64,000 bases of DNA from an uncultured SAR116 cluster alpha proteobacterium (GTDB lineage Bacteria; Pseudomonadota; Alphaproteobacteria; Puniceispirillales; Marisalimonadaceae), in contig CACJQK010000002.1 of assembly GCA_902595515.1 (NCBI GenBank), positions 62,001-126,000 of the forward strand, read 5' to 3'. A program made the translations under genes and the position numbers. The notes beneath the pieces are model-generated. The model did no database searches. It was not told where the DNA came from and was given only the letters and a program-made list of their open reading frames with translations. This document shows, in pieces, positions 1-8,843 of the stretch. The stretch's first letter is position 1. Every line of letters starts with the position of its first letter.

Positions 1-385
1 ACAAAAACTCTATACCTGAAATGGAGGTTGCAGGATTAATAGAAACGCCTGCTTTACAACCCAATTCTCGAATACGATTCAAAGTTCTATCCAAATGTGG
101 AGTAACTTCTTTATGAACAGTTATCATATTAACTCCAGCATTTACGTATTCTTCTAAAAAATCATCTGGATTAGTAACCATTAGATGGGCATCAAAAGGT
201 TTTTTTGTATAATCTCTTATGGATTTAATAATTGGAGGCCCAAATGTAAGATTTGGTACGAAGTGACCGTCCATAACATCCAAATGTATCCAATCTGCAC
301 CTGCTTTATCAATAGCTTTAATTTCTTCAGCTAAACATGAAAAATTTGATGATAATATTGATGGCGCTATCAACACATCTGTCAT
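1..385 (-). CDS. rpe: Ribulose-phosphate 3-epimerase, C-terminus cut by window edge
   Basis: Interconverts ribulose 5-phosphate and xylulose 5-phosphate in the cytosolic pentose phosphate pathway. The reverse strand encodes about 128 N-terminal residues of a family usually near 220 residues; the rest lies beyond base 1. Visible hallmarks are an APSILSSNF start, a DWIHLDVMDGHFVPN segment (metal/phosphate region of the TIM barrel), DAHLMV, and a TVHKE strand. The start is the ATG whose reverse complement lies at 383-385. It is the last gene of a minus-strand run fbp-tkt-pgk-gap-rpe, 39 bases after gap, and so probably cotranscribed with it. Identification is secure; only the truncation limits it. 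Confidence 0.93.
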   Translation of the reverse strand, partial: MTDVLIAPSILSSNFSCLAEEIKAIDKAGADWIHLDVMDGHFVPNLTFGPPIIKSIRDYTKKPFDAHLMVTNPDDFLEEYVNAGVNMITVHKEVTPHLDRTLNRIRELGCKAGVSINPATSISGIEFL

Positions 386-424
386 GAAAATATTTCCTTT
401 TTACTTTATAAAACTTAAAGTTTT

Positions 425-1432
425 TTAAATTGTCTTACCGATTGCTACAGCGGTATCTGACATTCTATTGGAAAAACCCCACTCATTATCATACCAGCTT
501 AATACTCTAACAAATGTATTGTCCATCACTTTTGTTTGATCAAGGTGAAAAATGGAAGAACGTGAGTCATGATTGAAATCACTTGATACAAGAGGTTCAT
601 CTGTAAAGCCAAGAATATTTTTTAGCTTTCCATTTGCAGATTCTTTAATAATGTTATTAATTTCGTCAACTGAAGTCGATCTTGAAGCATTAAATTTAAA
701 ATCAACAACTGATACGTTTTGAGTTGGAACTCTTACCGAAACACCATCTAATTTTCCATTTAATTCTGGTAAAACCAATCCAACGGCTTTAGCTGCACCA
801 GTAGAGGTTGGAATCATATTGCCAGCAGCAGCTCTTGACCTATAAAGATCAGAATGCATTGTATCCAATGTTGGTTGATCGCCTGTATAAGAATGAATTG
901 TAGTCATAAAACCTTGATTTATTCCTACTCCATTATTTAACGCCATCGCGACAGGTGCAAGACAGTTCGTAGTACAAGAGGCATTTGAAATGACAAGATG
1001 ATCTTTAGATATTTTTTGATGATTTACCCCATAAACAACGGTAAGATCCACACCATTAGCAGGAGCAGAAACAAGCACCCTCTTCGCACCTGCGTGTAAA
1101 TGCATTGAAGCTTTTTCTCGGCTAGCAAATATTCCAGTACACTCCATGGCTATATCTACATCAAGCTCTTTCCAAGGTAAGTCTTTTGGATCTCTAATAG
1201 AAGTAACTTTGATAGGACCTTGTCCGACATACAGATCATTGCCACTAACTTTAACATCTGCTGGAAATTTTCCGTGAACGCTATCATATCTTAATAAATG
1301 AGCATTAGTTTCTACTGGGCCTAAATCATTTATACCAACAACAATTATATCATCTCGAGCTAATTCAACAATAGACCTTAAAATATTTCTTCCTATTCTT
1401 CCAAATCCATTAATAGCAACCCTTACTGACAT
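425..1432 (-). CDS. gap: Type I glyceraldehyde-3-phosphate dehydrogenase
   Basis: Phosphorylating GAPDH of glycolysis/gluconeogenesis, 335 residues, normal length. The N-terminal Rossmann motif INGFGRIGRN is at residues 7-16. The GIND segment with an acidic residue near 36 is typical of NAD-using enzymes. The catalytic cysteine is Cys153 in SNASCTTNC. The C-terminal substrate region includes SWYDNEWGFSNRM. It lies 35 bases downstream of pgk and 39 upstream of rpe in the same minus-strand operon. Whether the enzyme runs glycolytically or gluconeogenically cannot be read from sequence, but the company of fbp favours gluconeogenic or pentose-phosphate use. Confidence 0.97.
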   Translation of the reverse strand: MSVRVAINGFGRIGRNILRSIVELARDDIIVVGINDLGPVETNAHLLRYDSVHGKFPADVKVSGNDLYVGQGPIKVTSIRDPKDLPWKELDVDIAMECTGIFASREKASMHLHAGAKRVLVSAPANGVDLTVVYGVNHQKISKDHLVISNASCTTNCLAPVAMALNNGVGINQGFMTTIHSYTGDQPTLDTMHSDLYRSRAAAGNMIPTSTGAAKAVGLVLPELNGKLDGVSVRVPTQNVSVVDFKFNASRSTSVDEINNIIKESANGKLKNILGFTDEPLVSSDFNHDSRSSIFHLDQTKVMDNTFVRVLSWYDNEWGFSNRMSDTAVAIGKTI

Positions 1433-1467
1433 TATTTTTTTCCTTTCTAAATTAATACATTACTTAA

Positions 1468-2664
1468 TTATTTACTTAATACTGATATTCCTGGCAATTC
1501 TATACCCTCTAGCCATTCTAAAAAAGCTCCACCTGCTGAGGATACATACGTAAAATCATCGACAGCATTAGCATTGTTTAGAGCAGAAGTCGTGTCACCT
1601 CCACCAGCAACAGTGATTAGATTTTTATTTACCGTTAGTTTAGCAGCCTCCCTAGCAAGTTTGAAAGTTCCCTCTCCAAATGGTGGCGTTTCAAAGGCAC
1701 CTACTGGACCATTCCAGAGTAAAGTATTAACTTTTTGAAACACAGAACTTATTTCTTTTATTGTTTTAGGACCAATATCTAAAGCCATCATTTCTGATGG
1801 GACAGCATCTGAAGACACTATTTCAAATTTTGTATTAGTCTCAAATTTTTCAGAAACAACTAGGTCTAAAGGTAAAATTATTTGACAGTTATTTGTCTTA
1901 CTTATTTTTAATATTGATTTTGCAATATCAATACAATTTTTTTCGTAAAGGCTTTTTCCAACATTAAAACCCTGAGCGACAAGAAAAGTATTAGCCATTG
2001 CTCCGCCAATAACCAAATAATCCATTTTAGTTAACAAATATTCAATTATATTAATTTTTGATGATATTTTAGCACCACCGACTAGAGCAGCAACTGGTTT
2101 GATTGGAGAGTTCAGAACAGAAGTAAGTGCTTTAACTTCCTCATCAAGTAATAACCCAGAAAAGGATGGAAGAAATTTTGTTATTGCGTGCAAACTCGCA
2201 TGAGCTCTATGTGAACAAGAAAAGGCGTCATTAACAAATATATCACACCCCTTAGATAATTGATTTGCGAAGTCTTTGTCGTTTTTAGTTTCGCTTTCAT
2301 GAAATCTTACATTTTCTAATAATAAAATTTCTCCTTTCTTTAGTGTCTTCTTTTTCATCAAAGCTTCGTCACCAATACAAGATGAATTAAAATGAACTTT
2401 TGTTTTTGTAATTTTAGACAAAACATTTACTAAAGGTTTAAGAGAAAAATTTTTATCAAATTTCCCCTCTGGTCTACCCAAATGACTACAAATAACTAGT
2501 TTCGACTGATTTTCTAACAAATAATTTATTGAAGGTATTAACCTATTAAGTCTAGTCTGGTCTTGGACAACACCATTAACAATAGGAATATTTAAGTCAG
2601 CTCTTAAGATAACAACCTTATTGCTTACATCTTCATTAACTATGCTTTTGATGTTGGTAGACAT
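1468..2664 (-). CDS. pgk: Phosphoglycerate kinase
   Basis: Transfers phosphate between 1,3-bisphosphoglycerate and ADP; cytosolic monomer. At 398 residues it has standard length. Visible PGK landmarks are LRADLNIPI near residue 20 (substrate-binding Arg and Asp), SHLGRPEG near 60, the hinge-side GGAKISSKI segment near 197, and the nucleotide-binding GGGDTTSAL near 355. Start ATG complement at 2662-2664. It sits between tkt and gap with short spacers (27 and 35 bases), supporting one transcript. The pgk-gap pair is a common arrangement in Alphaproteobacteria. Confidence 0.97.
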   Translation of the reverse strand: MSTNIKSIVNEDVSNKVVILRADLNIPIVNGVVQDQTRLNRLIPSINYLLENQSKLVICSHLGRPEGKFDKNFSLKPLVNVLSKITKTKVHFNSSCIGDEALMKKKTLKKGEILLLENVRFHESETKNDKDFANQLSKGCDIFVNDAFSCSHRAHASLHAITKFLPSFSGLLLDEEVKALTSVLNSPIKPVAALVGGAKISSKINIIEYLLTKMDYLVIGGAMANTFLVAQGFNVGKSLYEKNCIDIAKSILKISKTNNCQIILPLDLVVSEKFETNTKFEIVSSDAVPSEMMALDIGPKTIKEISSVFQKVNTLLWNGPVGAFETPPFGEGTFKLAREAAKLTVNKNLITVAGGGDTTSALNNANAVDDFTYVSSAGGAFLEWLEGIELPGISVLSK

Positions 2665-2691
2665 TTAAAAATTCACTTATTGTTATTATAA

Positions 2692-4680
2692 TTATCTTAA
2701 TAATAATTTCGCAGAATCAATTATAGATTTACTAGTAATATTAAAATGATTGTATAAATCCGAGGCTGGTCCAGATGCTCCAAAACTTTTCATGCCAATG
2801 AAAATTCCCTTTTCACCTATGTACTTGCTCCACCCCATTTCAGAAGCAGCCTCAATAGCTATACGTGGACAATCTCCTAAAACTTGATTTTTATATTCTT
2901 CACTTTGTTTATCAAATAATTCCCAACTAGGAAGCGAGACAACCGTAGCTTTAATACCTTCTTTATACATAATTTCAGAAGCTTCCATGGCTATTTCTAA
3001 TTCAGATCCTGTAGCTATCAAAGTAATATCTCTGTCTTTTGAAATATTATTTAGAATATATCCACCAAATGAAACTAAGTTTTTATTAGCTTTCTCAGAT
3101 CTATAAGCTTTCAAACCTTGTCTTGACAAAGCCAAAACAGTTGGTCCATTGGTTTTGATTGCTACATCCCAAGCCTCTGCAGTTTCAACGATATCTGCAG
3201 GTCTTATCAAATTTAAATTTGGTGTAGCTCTTAAAATTGCTAAATGTTCAATTGGTTGATGAGTTGGACCATCTTCACCTAGACCAATCGAATCATGAGT
3301 TAATACGTAAATCACTCTTAAAGACATTAATGCAGATAGTCTTATAGATGCTCTCATGTAATCACTAAAAACTAGAAAAGTTCCTCCATAAGGTATAAAA
3401 CCTTTATGGAGAGCTACACCATTCATAATAGAGCCCATAGCATGCTCTCTTATTCCATAATGAATATAATTTCCTGAAAACTTACTTGAGGTAATTGTTT
3501 TCATATCACTTGTTTTAGTTAAGTTAGATCCCGTTAAATCTGCGGACCCACCTAGCATGTTTATAATAGTTTTATTTATAACTTCTAAAGCTTTTTGACT
3601 TGCTTGCCTTGTTGCAAGTTTAGGCAAGTCGTTTTTCATTTGTTTAATAAATGAATTCATTTTTCTTTGATAAGAATCAGGGATTTTTCCTTTTATAAAC
3701 ATCTCAAATCTTTTACGCCTAGGACTTTCTTCTAATTGTTTTTCCCAAACTTTAAAAAGTTCTTTTGATCTCTCTGTAGTTTTTTTCCATTCTTTTAGTA
3801 TTTCTCTGGGTATTTCAAATGGATTATTTGACCACCCCAACGCCTTTCTTGTTAAGGCTATTTCATCAGCGCCAAGAGGAGCACCATGAGTTTTAGCTGT
3901 TCCAGCTAAATTAGGTGCGCCGAATCCAATCTTAGTTTTACATGCAATCAGTGAGGGTTTTCTTGAGTTTTTTGCATTCATAATAGCAGTACTAATATCA
4001 GCATGATTATGACCGTCTGTGATTTGGGTATGCCAACCTGCTGCCTTAAATCTATTGATTTGGTTTGACGAATTAGATAATTCAGTAGATCCATCAATTG
4101 AAATTTTATTATCGTCCCAAAAAACAATTAGCTTTGATAACTTAAGATGTCCAGAAAACTCAATTGCTTCATGACTAATACCTTCTTGTAGACAACCATC
4201 ACCAGCAATAACATAAGTAAAATGATTAACTAAATTATTACCAAACCTTGATGCCATTAACTTTTCACCTAAAGCCATTCCAACTGCAGTTGCGAGACCT
4301 TGTCCTAATGGTCCAGTTGTAGTCTCTATACCATCTGCATGGCCAAATTCTGGGTGCCCAGCAGTGTTATAATTTAACTGTCTGAAATTTTTTATATTTT
4401 CAATTGGCATATCTTTATAGCCTAAAAGATAATGAAGTGAATATAATAACATTGATCCATGACCAGCAGATAAAACAAATCTATCTCTATCTGGCCAATC
4501 AGGTTTATCTGGGCAAATATTAATAAAATCTTTGAATAGAACAGTTGCAACATCTGCCATACCCATTGGCATTCCTGGATGACCAGAATTGGCTACCTGC
4601 ACTGCATCCATAGATAAAAATCTAATTGCATCAGCCATTTTAGAGGACATATCATCATTTGATCTTATGTGTCCTTGCAT
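2692..4680 (-). CDS. tkt: Transketolase
   Basis: TPP-dependent two-carbon transfer between sugar phosphates. At 662 residues it is full length, with PP, Pyr and C-terminal domains. TPP/Mg site: [13 protein letters not shown] near residue 160. [11 protein letters not shown] near 70 supplies substrate histidines, GIREHAMG near 405 carries the catalytic glutamate, and [15 protein letters not shown] near 465 is the usual cofactor/substrate loop. The assigned ATG gives ten residues before a second in-frame Met ([11 protein letters not shown]), so the true start could be 30 bases shorter. It lies between fbp (89-base gap) and pgk (27-base gap) in the sugar-phosphate operon. Confidence 0.96.
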   Translation of the reverse strand: MQGHIRSNDDMSSKMADAIRFLSMDAVQVANSGHPGMPMGMADVATVLFKDFINICPDKPDWPDRDRFVLSAGHGSMLLYSLHYLLGYKDMPIENIKNFRQLNYNTAGHPEFGHADGIETTTGPLGQGLATAVGMALGEKLMASRFGNNLVNHFTYVIAGDGCLQEGISHEAIEFSGHLKLSKLIVFWDDNKISIDGSTELSNSSNQINRFKAAGWHTQITDGHNHADISTAIMNAKNSRKPSLIACKTKIGFGAPNLAGTAKTHGAPLGADEIALTRKALGWSNNPFEIPREILKEWKKTTERSKELFKVWEKQLEESPRRKRFEMFIKGKIPDSYQRKMNSFIKQMKNDLPKLATRQASQKALEVINKTIINMLGGSADLTGSNLTKTSDMKTITSSKFSGNYIHYGIREHAMGSIMNGVALHKGFIPYGGTFLVFSDYMRASIRLSALMSLRVIYVLTHDSIGLGEDGPTHQPIEHLAILRATPNLNLIRPADIVETAEAWDVAIKTNGPTVLALSRQGLKAYRSEKANKNLVSFGGYILNNISKDRDITLIATGSELEIAMEASEIMYKEGIKATVVSLPSWELFDKQSEEYKNQVLGDCPRIAIEAASEMGWSKYIGEKGIFIGMKSFGASGPASDLYNHFNITSKSIIDSAKLLLR

Positions 4681-4769
4681 AAAAACACTCCTGAAAAATT
4701 AGTGTAGAGACATTAAATTTATCAATAACATTTATGTTAAAAAAATTACATAGAAGTTTTCAAAAAAAT

Positions 4770-5732
4770 TTACAAACTTGAATATGATTTTTTATATTCT
4801 AAAACTTCCTCTTTTGATCCAAAAATTAATGGTGATCTTTGGTGTAATTCGTTGACTTCTAGGTTTAAAATATTTTTATGTCCATCAGTAGCTTCGCCGT
4901 TAGCTTGTTCTACCAGATAAGCTATTGGATTTGCTTCATACGTTAAACGTAACCTTCCATTTTTATATTTTTCTCTGGAATCAGAGGGATATAAAAAAAT
5001 ACCTCCTCGATTAAAAATTCTACTAGCATCTGCCACTAATGATCCAACCCACCTCATTCCAAAATTTTTCTTTCTCGTTCCATTTTCTCCATTCTGGCAT
5101 TCAGTAATATATTTTAATGTTGCGCTGTCCCAAAATCTTCTGTAAGCAGCATTTATTGCAAATTCAGCAGTTGTTTCTGGTATAGTAATATTATCTTTGA
5201 CTAGAATAAACTTACCTTTTACTTCGTCTAGTGCAAATAAAGATGTTCCAACCCCAACTGTAATAAATAAGGTTGTTTGTGGTCCATAAACAAAAAAACC
5301 TGATGATTTTTGATGACTTCCATTTTGAATAAATGCTTTTTCTAAAGGTAAATTATTTTTAGACATTATCGAAAATATAGTACCTACTGAAACATTTACG
5401 TCAATATTACTTGACCCATCAAGCGGATCAGCAAAAACAATAAAATTATTATTATTTTTGAAATCGATACAACCTTCTTGCTCTTCGGAGGCATACCCTG
5501 CTGCAGGTGATTTTTTTAAAAAACTAATCAAAATTTCATCTGAAATTATATCTAATGGTTTTTGAATATCTCCATCTGAATTTAATTTTCTAACATTATT
5601 TGAGATACTTGCCTGTGGTTTGATACTTCTTATAGTATTAGATATTTTAGTTGCAGCATCACCTAATGATTTGACGATTAATGAAATCTCTTCTTCTTTA
5701 GAATTTTGTAATAAATAATTTTCTAGATCCAT
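4770..5732 (-). CDS. fbp: Class I fructose-1,6-bisphosphatase
   Basis: Hydrolyses fructose 1,6-bisphosphate to fructose 6-phosphate, the committed gluconeogenic step. At 320 residues it is in the usual class I range. FADPLDGSSNID (about residues 97-108) is the metal-binding motif, YASEEQEG just before it supplies acidic ligands, and the C-terminal YEANPIAYLVEQANG block is diagnostic of class I. First gene of the minus-strand run leading to rpe, so the operon promoter should lie in the 84-base gap shared with divergent glnE, where a 9-bp direct repeat occurs (5754-5773). No RuBisCO or phosphoribulokinase is present in the window, so a Calvin-cycle role is not supported. Confidence 0.95.
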   Translation of the reverse strand: MDLENYLLQNSKEEEISLIVKSLGDAATKISNTIRSIKPQASISNNVRKLNSDGDIQKPLDIISDEILISFLKKSPAAGYASEEQEGCIDFKNNNNFIVFADPLDGSSNIDVNVSVGTIFSIMSKNNLPLEKAFIQNGSHQKSSGFFVYGPQTTLFITVGVGTSLFALDEVKGKFILVKDNITIPETTAEFAINAAYRRFWDSATLKYITECQNGENGTRKKNFGMRWVGSLVADASRIFNRGGIFLYPSDSREKYKNGRLRLTYEANPIAYLVEQANGEATDGHKNILNLEVNELHQRSPLIFGSKEEVLEYKKSYSSL

Positions 5733-5753
5733 TTTTAATTCTACTAATACGAT

Positions 5754-5773
5754 ATTGAAACGAAATTGAAACG
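5754..5773. repeat. Tandem 9-bp direct repeat in the fbp/glnE divergent spacer
   Basis: ATTGAAACG occurs at 5754-5762 and again at 5765-5773, an exact 11-bp period, so both copies face the same side of the helix. It lies 22 bases upstream of the fbp start and 44 upstream of the glnE start. Spacing and position suit a transcription-factor site, but no regulator is identified and AT-rich chance repetition is possible. Confidence 0.45.
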
Positions 5774-5816
5774 TATGTAAGTTTATATAAGATAATAAAT
5801 TTTTTTTGGTTTGTGA

Positions 5817-7301
5817 ATGCTTTATAAAAAACTAAATTTACCAATTAATTTGCCATTAGCAAATGATGAAGAAATAGAGGTAAATGAAGTTGAAAATAAT
5901 ATCATTAATAAATTACGAAATGTAAGTAATATAAATATAGATGCAACAATAAGACTATTTGAAAGTTTGTTTGAAAACAGTCTATCTTCGGCAACAAGAG
6001 AAAAATTGTCTAAGATTTTTGAAGAAATAGTTCCAATTATTTTTCGAGATAAACATAAAGAAGAAGGTCTTTATCAACTTTTAAGATATGTAAATTCTAT
6101 AAACTCAAATCTTGATTATATAGAAATGATTAAAAATAATACTTTTATTTATGAAAATTTATCGAAAATTTTGTCATTTTCAGGATTAATTACAGATATT
6201 CTTTCTAAAGATATAAAGTTACTTGAGGTAATCCAACCAGAGTATGCAGTAAGATTAAATGGAAATATATCTTTTTATAAGAATATTTTTGAGAAAATTG
6301 ATTTTGGTAACTTAGATACTGAAAGTATGTTAAATATTATAAGGAAGCAACATAGATTACTAAAATTTCAAATTTTATATTCTTTAATAAAAAATGATAT
6401 TAACATTGAAAGAGCCTCTACTGAATTTTCTTATTTAGCACAAGCTACAGTTGAATTAGTTTTACAAATAATTAAGACCAAAATTTATAAAACAAAAAAA
6501 ATTAAATGGGAAAATTTTTGCATAGTAGCATATGGAAGATTTGGTACTTTTACAATGACAGCTAATTCAGATTTGGACTTAGTTTTCATTTATGAGGGAG
6601 AACGTGACAAAAAGACGTATTTAGAAATATTTCGACAACTTATAAATATTTTATCTACAAAAACATCGGAAGGCATTTTATATGAAGTTGATACAAAGTT
6701 AAGACCCTCAAGAAATAGGGGTCCAGTTGCATGCACCTACAAAAATTTTGAAAATTATCACACTCATAAATCTTTTTCTTGGGAAAAACTAGCTTTAAAA
6801 AAAACGCGCGTTGTTACAGATGGTAAATTTAGCACAAAAATCTCTGATCTTTTAGACAAATTAAATGCATATCCAATATCTGACAGAGAAGTGGCAAATG
6901 AAATTTTAAAGATGAGAGTAAATATTAATGAAAATAAAGAAGACACCAAAAATTTAGAAAAAAAATTTCTGCCAAAATGGTTTGAAACTAAATATGTAGC
7001 AGGTGGGCAAAGGGATATTGAATTTTTAAAATTTTTTTATGAAAATGACTCAAATCTCATTGATCAACACGAAAAAGAAAAAAAAATTTTGCTATTTAAA
7101 CGGATAGAAAACTTATTTTTTAAATTAGACCAAATTGTAAATATCTGTTTTAAAGAAAAAAAGCAAAGTAACTTACCAAACGCAGCAATTTCATTATTGA
7201 TTAATGAAACTGACAAAAAAGATTTTGGAACATTCAAAGCACAAATTAATCAGGGAAAAATTGATATTTACAAAATTTTAAATGTAATATTAGAATCCTA
7301 A
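5817..7301 (+). CDS. glnE: Half-length GlnE: glutamine synthetase adenylyltransferase, C-terminal half only
   Basis: Resembles the C-terminal (adenylylating) half of GlnE, which attaches AMP to glutamine synthetase. At 494 residues it is about half of the usual two-domain enzyme (E. coli about 946). The nucleotidyltransferase motif reads YGRFGTFTMTANSDLDL, with metal-binding Asp252 and Asp254. EGILYEVDTKLRPS follows, then ENYHTHKSFSWEKLALKKTRVV, all characteristic of the C-terminal domain. Near residue 390 KYVAGGQRDIEFLKFF marks the helical PII-UTase-like domain. The usual GKLGG is altered to GRFGT. No N-terminal deadenylylase domain is encoded upstream; fbp starts 84 bases away on the other strand. 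Neighbouring amt and glutamate dehydrogenase support a nitrogen role. Function may be one-way or regulatory only. Confidence 0.82.
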   Translation: MLYKKLNLPINLPLANDEEIEVNEVENNIINKLRNVSNINIDATIRLFESLFENSLSSATREKLSKIFEEIVPIIFRDKHKEEGLYQLLRYVNSINSNLDYIEMIKNNTFIYENLSKILSFSGLITDILSKDIKLLEVIQPEYAVRLNGNISFYKNIFEKIDFGNLDTESMLNIIRKQHRLLKFQILYSLIKNDINIERASTEFSYLAQATVELVLQIIKTKIYKTKKIKWENFCIVAYGRFGTFTMTANSDLDLVFIYEGERDKKTYLEIFRQLINILSTKTSEGILYEVDTKLRPSRNRGPVACTYKNFENYHTHKSFSWEKLALKKTRVVTDGKFSTKISDLLDKLNAYPISDREVANEILKMRVNINENKEDTKNLEKKFLPKWFETKYVAGGQRDIEFLKFFYENDSNLIDQHEKEKKILLFKRIENLFFKLDQIVNICFKEKKQSNLPNAAISLLINETDKKDFGTFKAQINQGKIDIYKILNVILES

Positions 7302-7325
7302 AAAAAAGTTATTGAATCAATAAAT

Positions 7326-7338
7326 ATCAAAATTTGAT
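7326..7338. promoter_or_regulatory. Palindrome ATCAAAATTTGAT upstream of amt
   Basis: Perfect palindromic arms ATCAAA/TTTGAT around one central base. A near-identical copy without the central base lies at 7404-7415. Another inverted repeat, arms TTATTGA/TCAATAA, is at 7310-7324. Two matching palindromes in the 201-base gap before amt suggest an operator pair, but AT-richness raises the chance background. Confidence 0.4.
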
Positions 7339-7403
7339 GAATGAATTATGTGCATAAATTTTCATCATAAAAAATTTTATATGTGTTTATTGTTTAAATT
7401 TTA

Positions 7404-7415
7404 ATCAAATTTGAT
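7404..7415. promoter_or_regulatory. Second palindrome ATCAAATTTGAT upstream of amt
   Basis: A perfect 12-bp palindrome, 87 bases before the amt start codon and about 77 bases centre-to-centre from its partner at 7326-7338. Closer to the gene, arms TTAAAT/ATTTAA (7474-7479/7484-7489) can form a small hairpin just before the GGAG ribosome-binding site. No binding protein is known to me for this sequence. Confidence 0.4.
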
Positions 7416-7502
7416 CAACTGCTTCATACTTTTTTTATTATCTTTTAATCAACTTATTTTCGTTAGATCTTGCTTAAATACTAATTTAAACGGAGATTTA
7501 TT

Positions 7503-8798
7503 ATGTCTAATTTTATCAGGTTATTTTTACTAATACCTGCTTTGCTATTGAGTATTACAGGAACAGCAATAGCTGCGCCAGATGCTGAAACAGCATACAT
7601 ATTCAATTCCTTCTCTTTTCTAGTTCATGGCTTTCTTGTAATGTTGATGGCCGCAGGTTTTTGTATGTTAGAAACAGGTTTAGTGAGAGCTAAAAATGCT
7701 GTTGTCCAGTGCGCTAAAAACATTGGTCTTTACTCAATTGCTGGTATTATGTTTGCGGTTGTTGGGTACAACCTAATGTACATGGATGTATCAGGATGGA
7801 TAGGTTCTTTTTCTATCTGGAGTCCATCTGATGGTGAAACATTTGGTGGTGAAAATGATGCAACATATTCATCTGGTTCTGATTGGTGGTTTCAAATGGT
7901 TTTCTGTGCAACGGCCGCTTCTATAGTTAGTGGTGCAGTTGCTGAAAGAGTGAAATTAAAGGCATTTTTTGTATTTGTTGTATTATTATGTGGTTTTATT
8001 TATCCAATACAAGGATCTTGGTCATGGGGAGGGGGCTACTTAAGTGAAGCTGGTTTCCTTGATTTTGCTGGTTCTTCTATTGTTCATGGTGTTGGTGGTT
8101 GGGCTGCTTTGACAGGTGCTATCATTTTAGGTGCCAGAAAAGGTAAATACTCAGACGATGGTAGCGTTAATCCAATGCCTGGATCCAATTTACCATTAGC
8201 TACATTAGGTACTTTCATATTGTGGTTTGGTTGGTTTGGTTTTAATGGTGGGTCACAATTAGCCATGGGATCTGGTGCAGATGTAACTGCTATTTCAAAC
8301 ATTTATATTAATACCAATCTTGCAGCTGCAGGTGGTGTAGTAGTAGCGCTTATATTAACAATGTTATTTTATAAGAAAACTGATTTAACAATGGCATTAA
8401 ATGGCGCTCTTGGTGGTTTAGTAGCTATTACAGCTGAACCGTTAGCTCCATCTCCTATGCTTGCAATTTTCATAGGAGCTGTTGGTGGATTAATAGTTGT
8501 ATTAACCATACCAATGCTTGACAAATTTAAAATTGATGATGTTGTTGGTGCTATTCCTGTACATCTATTTGCTGGAATTTGGGGAACTATAGCTGTTATT
8601 TTCTCAAATTCAGATGCAACAATAGGTGCACAGCTTTATGGTATTTTTGCAATCGGCGCATTTACAATAATAGCATCAGCAATCGTTTGGTATGTAATTA
8701 AATTTACAATAGGTATCAGGGTTACCGCCGAAGAAGAACTTGAAGGTGTTGACTTAGCTGAAATTGGTATGGAAGCTTATCCAGATTTTAAAAAGTAA
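7503..8798 (+). CDS. amt: Ammonium transporter, Amt family
   Basis: Inner-membrane ammonium channel, 431 residues. The N-terminus (about 1-24, ending in TAIAA) looks like a cleaved signal peptide, as in AmtB, followed by about 11 hydrophobic segments. AAGFCMLETGLVRAKN near residue 55 is an Amt signature. The twin pore histidines correspond to His195 (IVHGVGGW) and His354 (IPVHLFAG). GGAG precedes the ATG at normal spacing. There is no glnK/glnB beside it, unlike the common glnK-amtB pair; the neighbours are a half-length glnE upstream and convergent gdhA. A strong terminator follows. The palindromes in its leader may mediate nitrogen control. Confidence 0.96.
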   Translation: MSNFIRLFLLIPALLLSITGTAIAAPDAETAYIFNSFSFLVHGFLVMLMAAGFCMLETGLVRAKNAVVQCAKNIGLYSIAGIMFAVVGYNLMYMDVSGWIGSFSIWSPSDGETFGGENDATYSSGSDWWFQMVFCATAASIVSGAVAERVKLKAFFVFVVLLCGFIYPIQGSWSWGGGYLSEAGFLDFAGSSIVHGVGGWAALTGAIILGARKGKYSDDGSVNPMPGSNLPLATLGTFILWFGWFGFNGGSQLAMGSGADVTAISNIYINTNLAAAGGVVVALILTMLFYKKTDLTMALNGALGGLVAITAEPLAPSPMLAIFIGAVGGLIVVLTIPMLDKFKIDDVVGAIPVHLFAGIWGTIAVIFSNSDATIGAQLYGIFAIGAFTIIASAIVWYVIKFTIGIRVTAEEELEGVDLAEIGMEAYPDFKK

Positions 8799-8820
8799 AT
8801 TTGATCAAAAAACTTATTGG

Positions 8821-8843
8821 GGGGGGCTTTGCCCCCCTTTTTT
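8821..8843 (+). terminator. Rho-independent terminator between amt and gdhA
   Basis: A GGGGGGC/GCCCCCC stem (8821-8827 and 8831-8837) with a TTT loop is followed directly by six T residues at 8838-8843. On the minus strand the same stem is followed after six bases by another T run, so it can also terminate gdhA transcription, whose stop codon lies inside the T tract at 8842-8844. It is one of the few GC-rich elements in the window. Confidence 0.9.

Noticed and set aside
5786-5796. Sigma-70 promoter for glnE using TTGAAA in the direct repeat
   Set aside because: The nearest TATAAT-like hexamers give spacings of 14 or 19 bases, outside the normal range.
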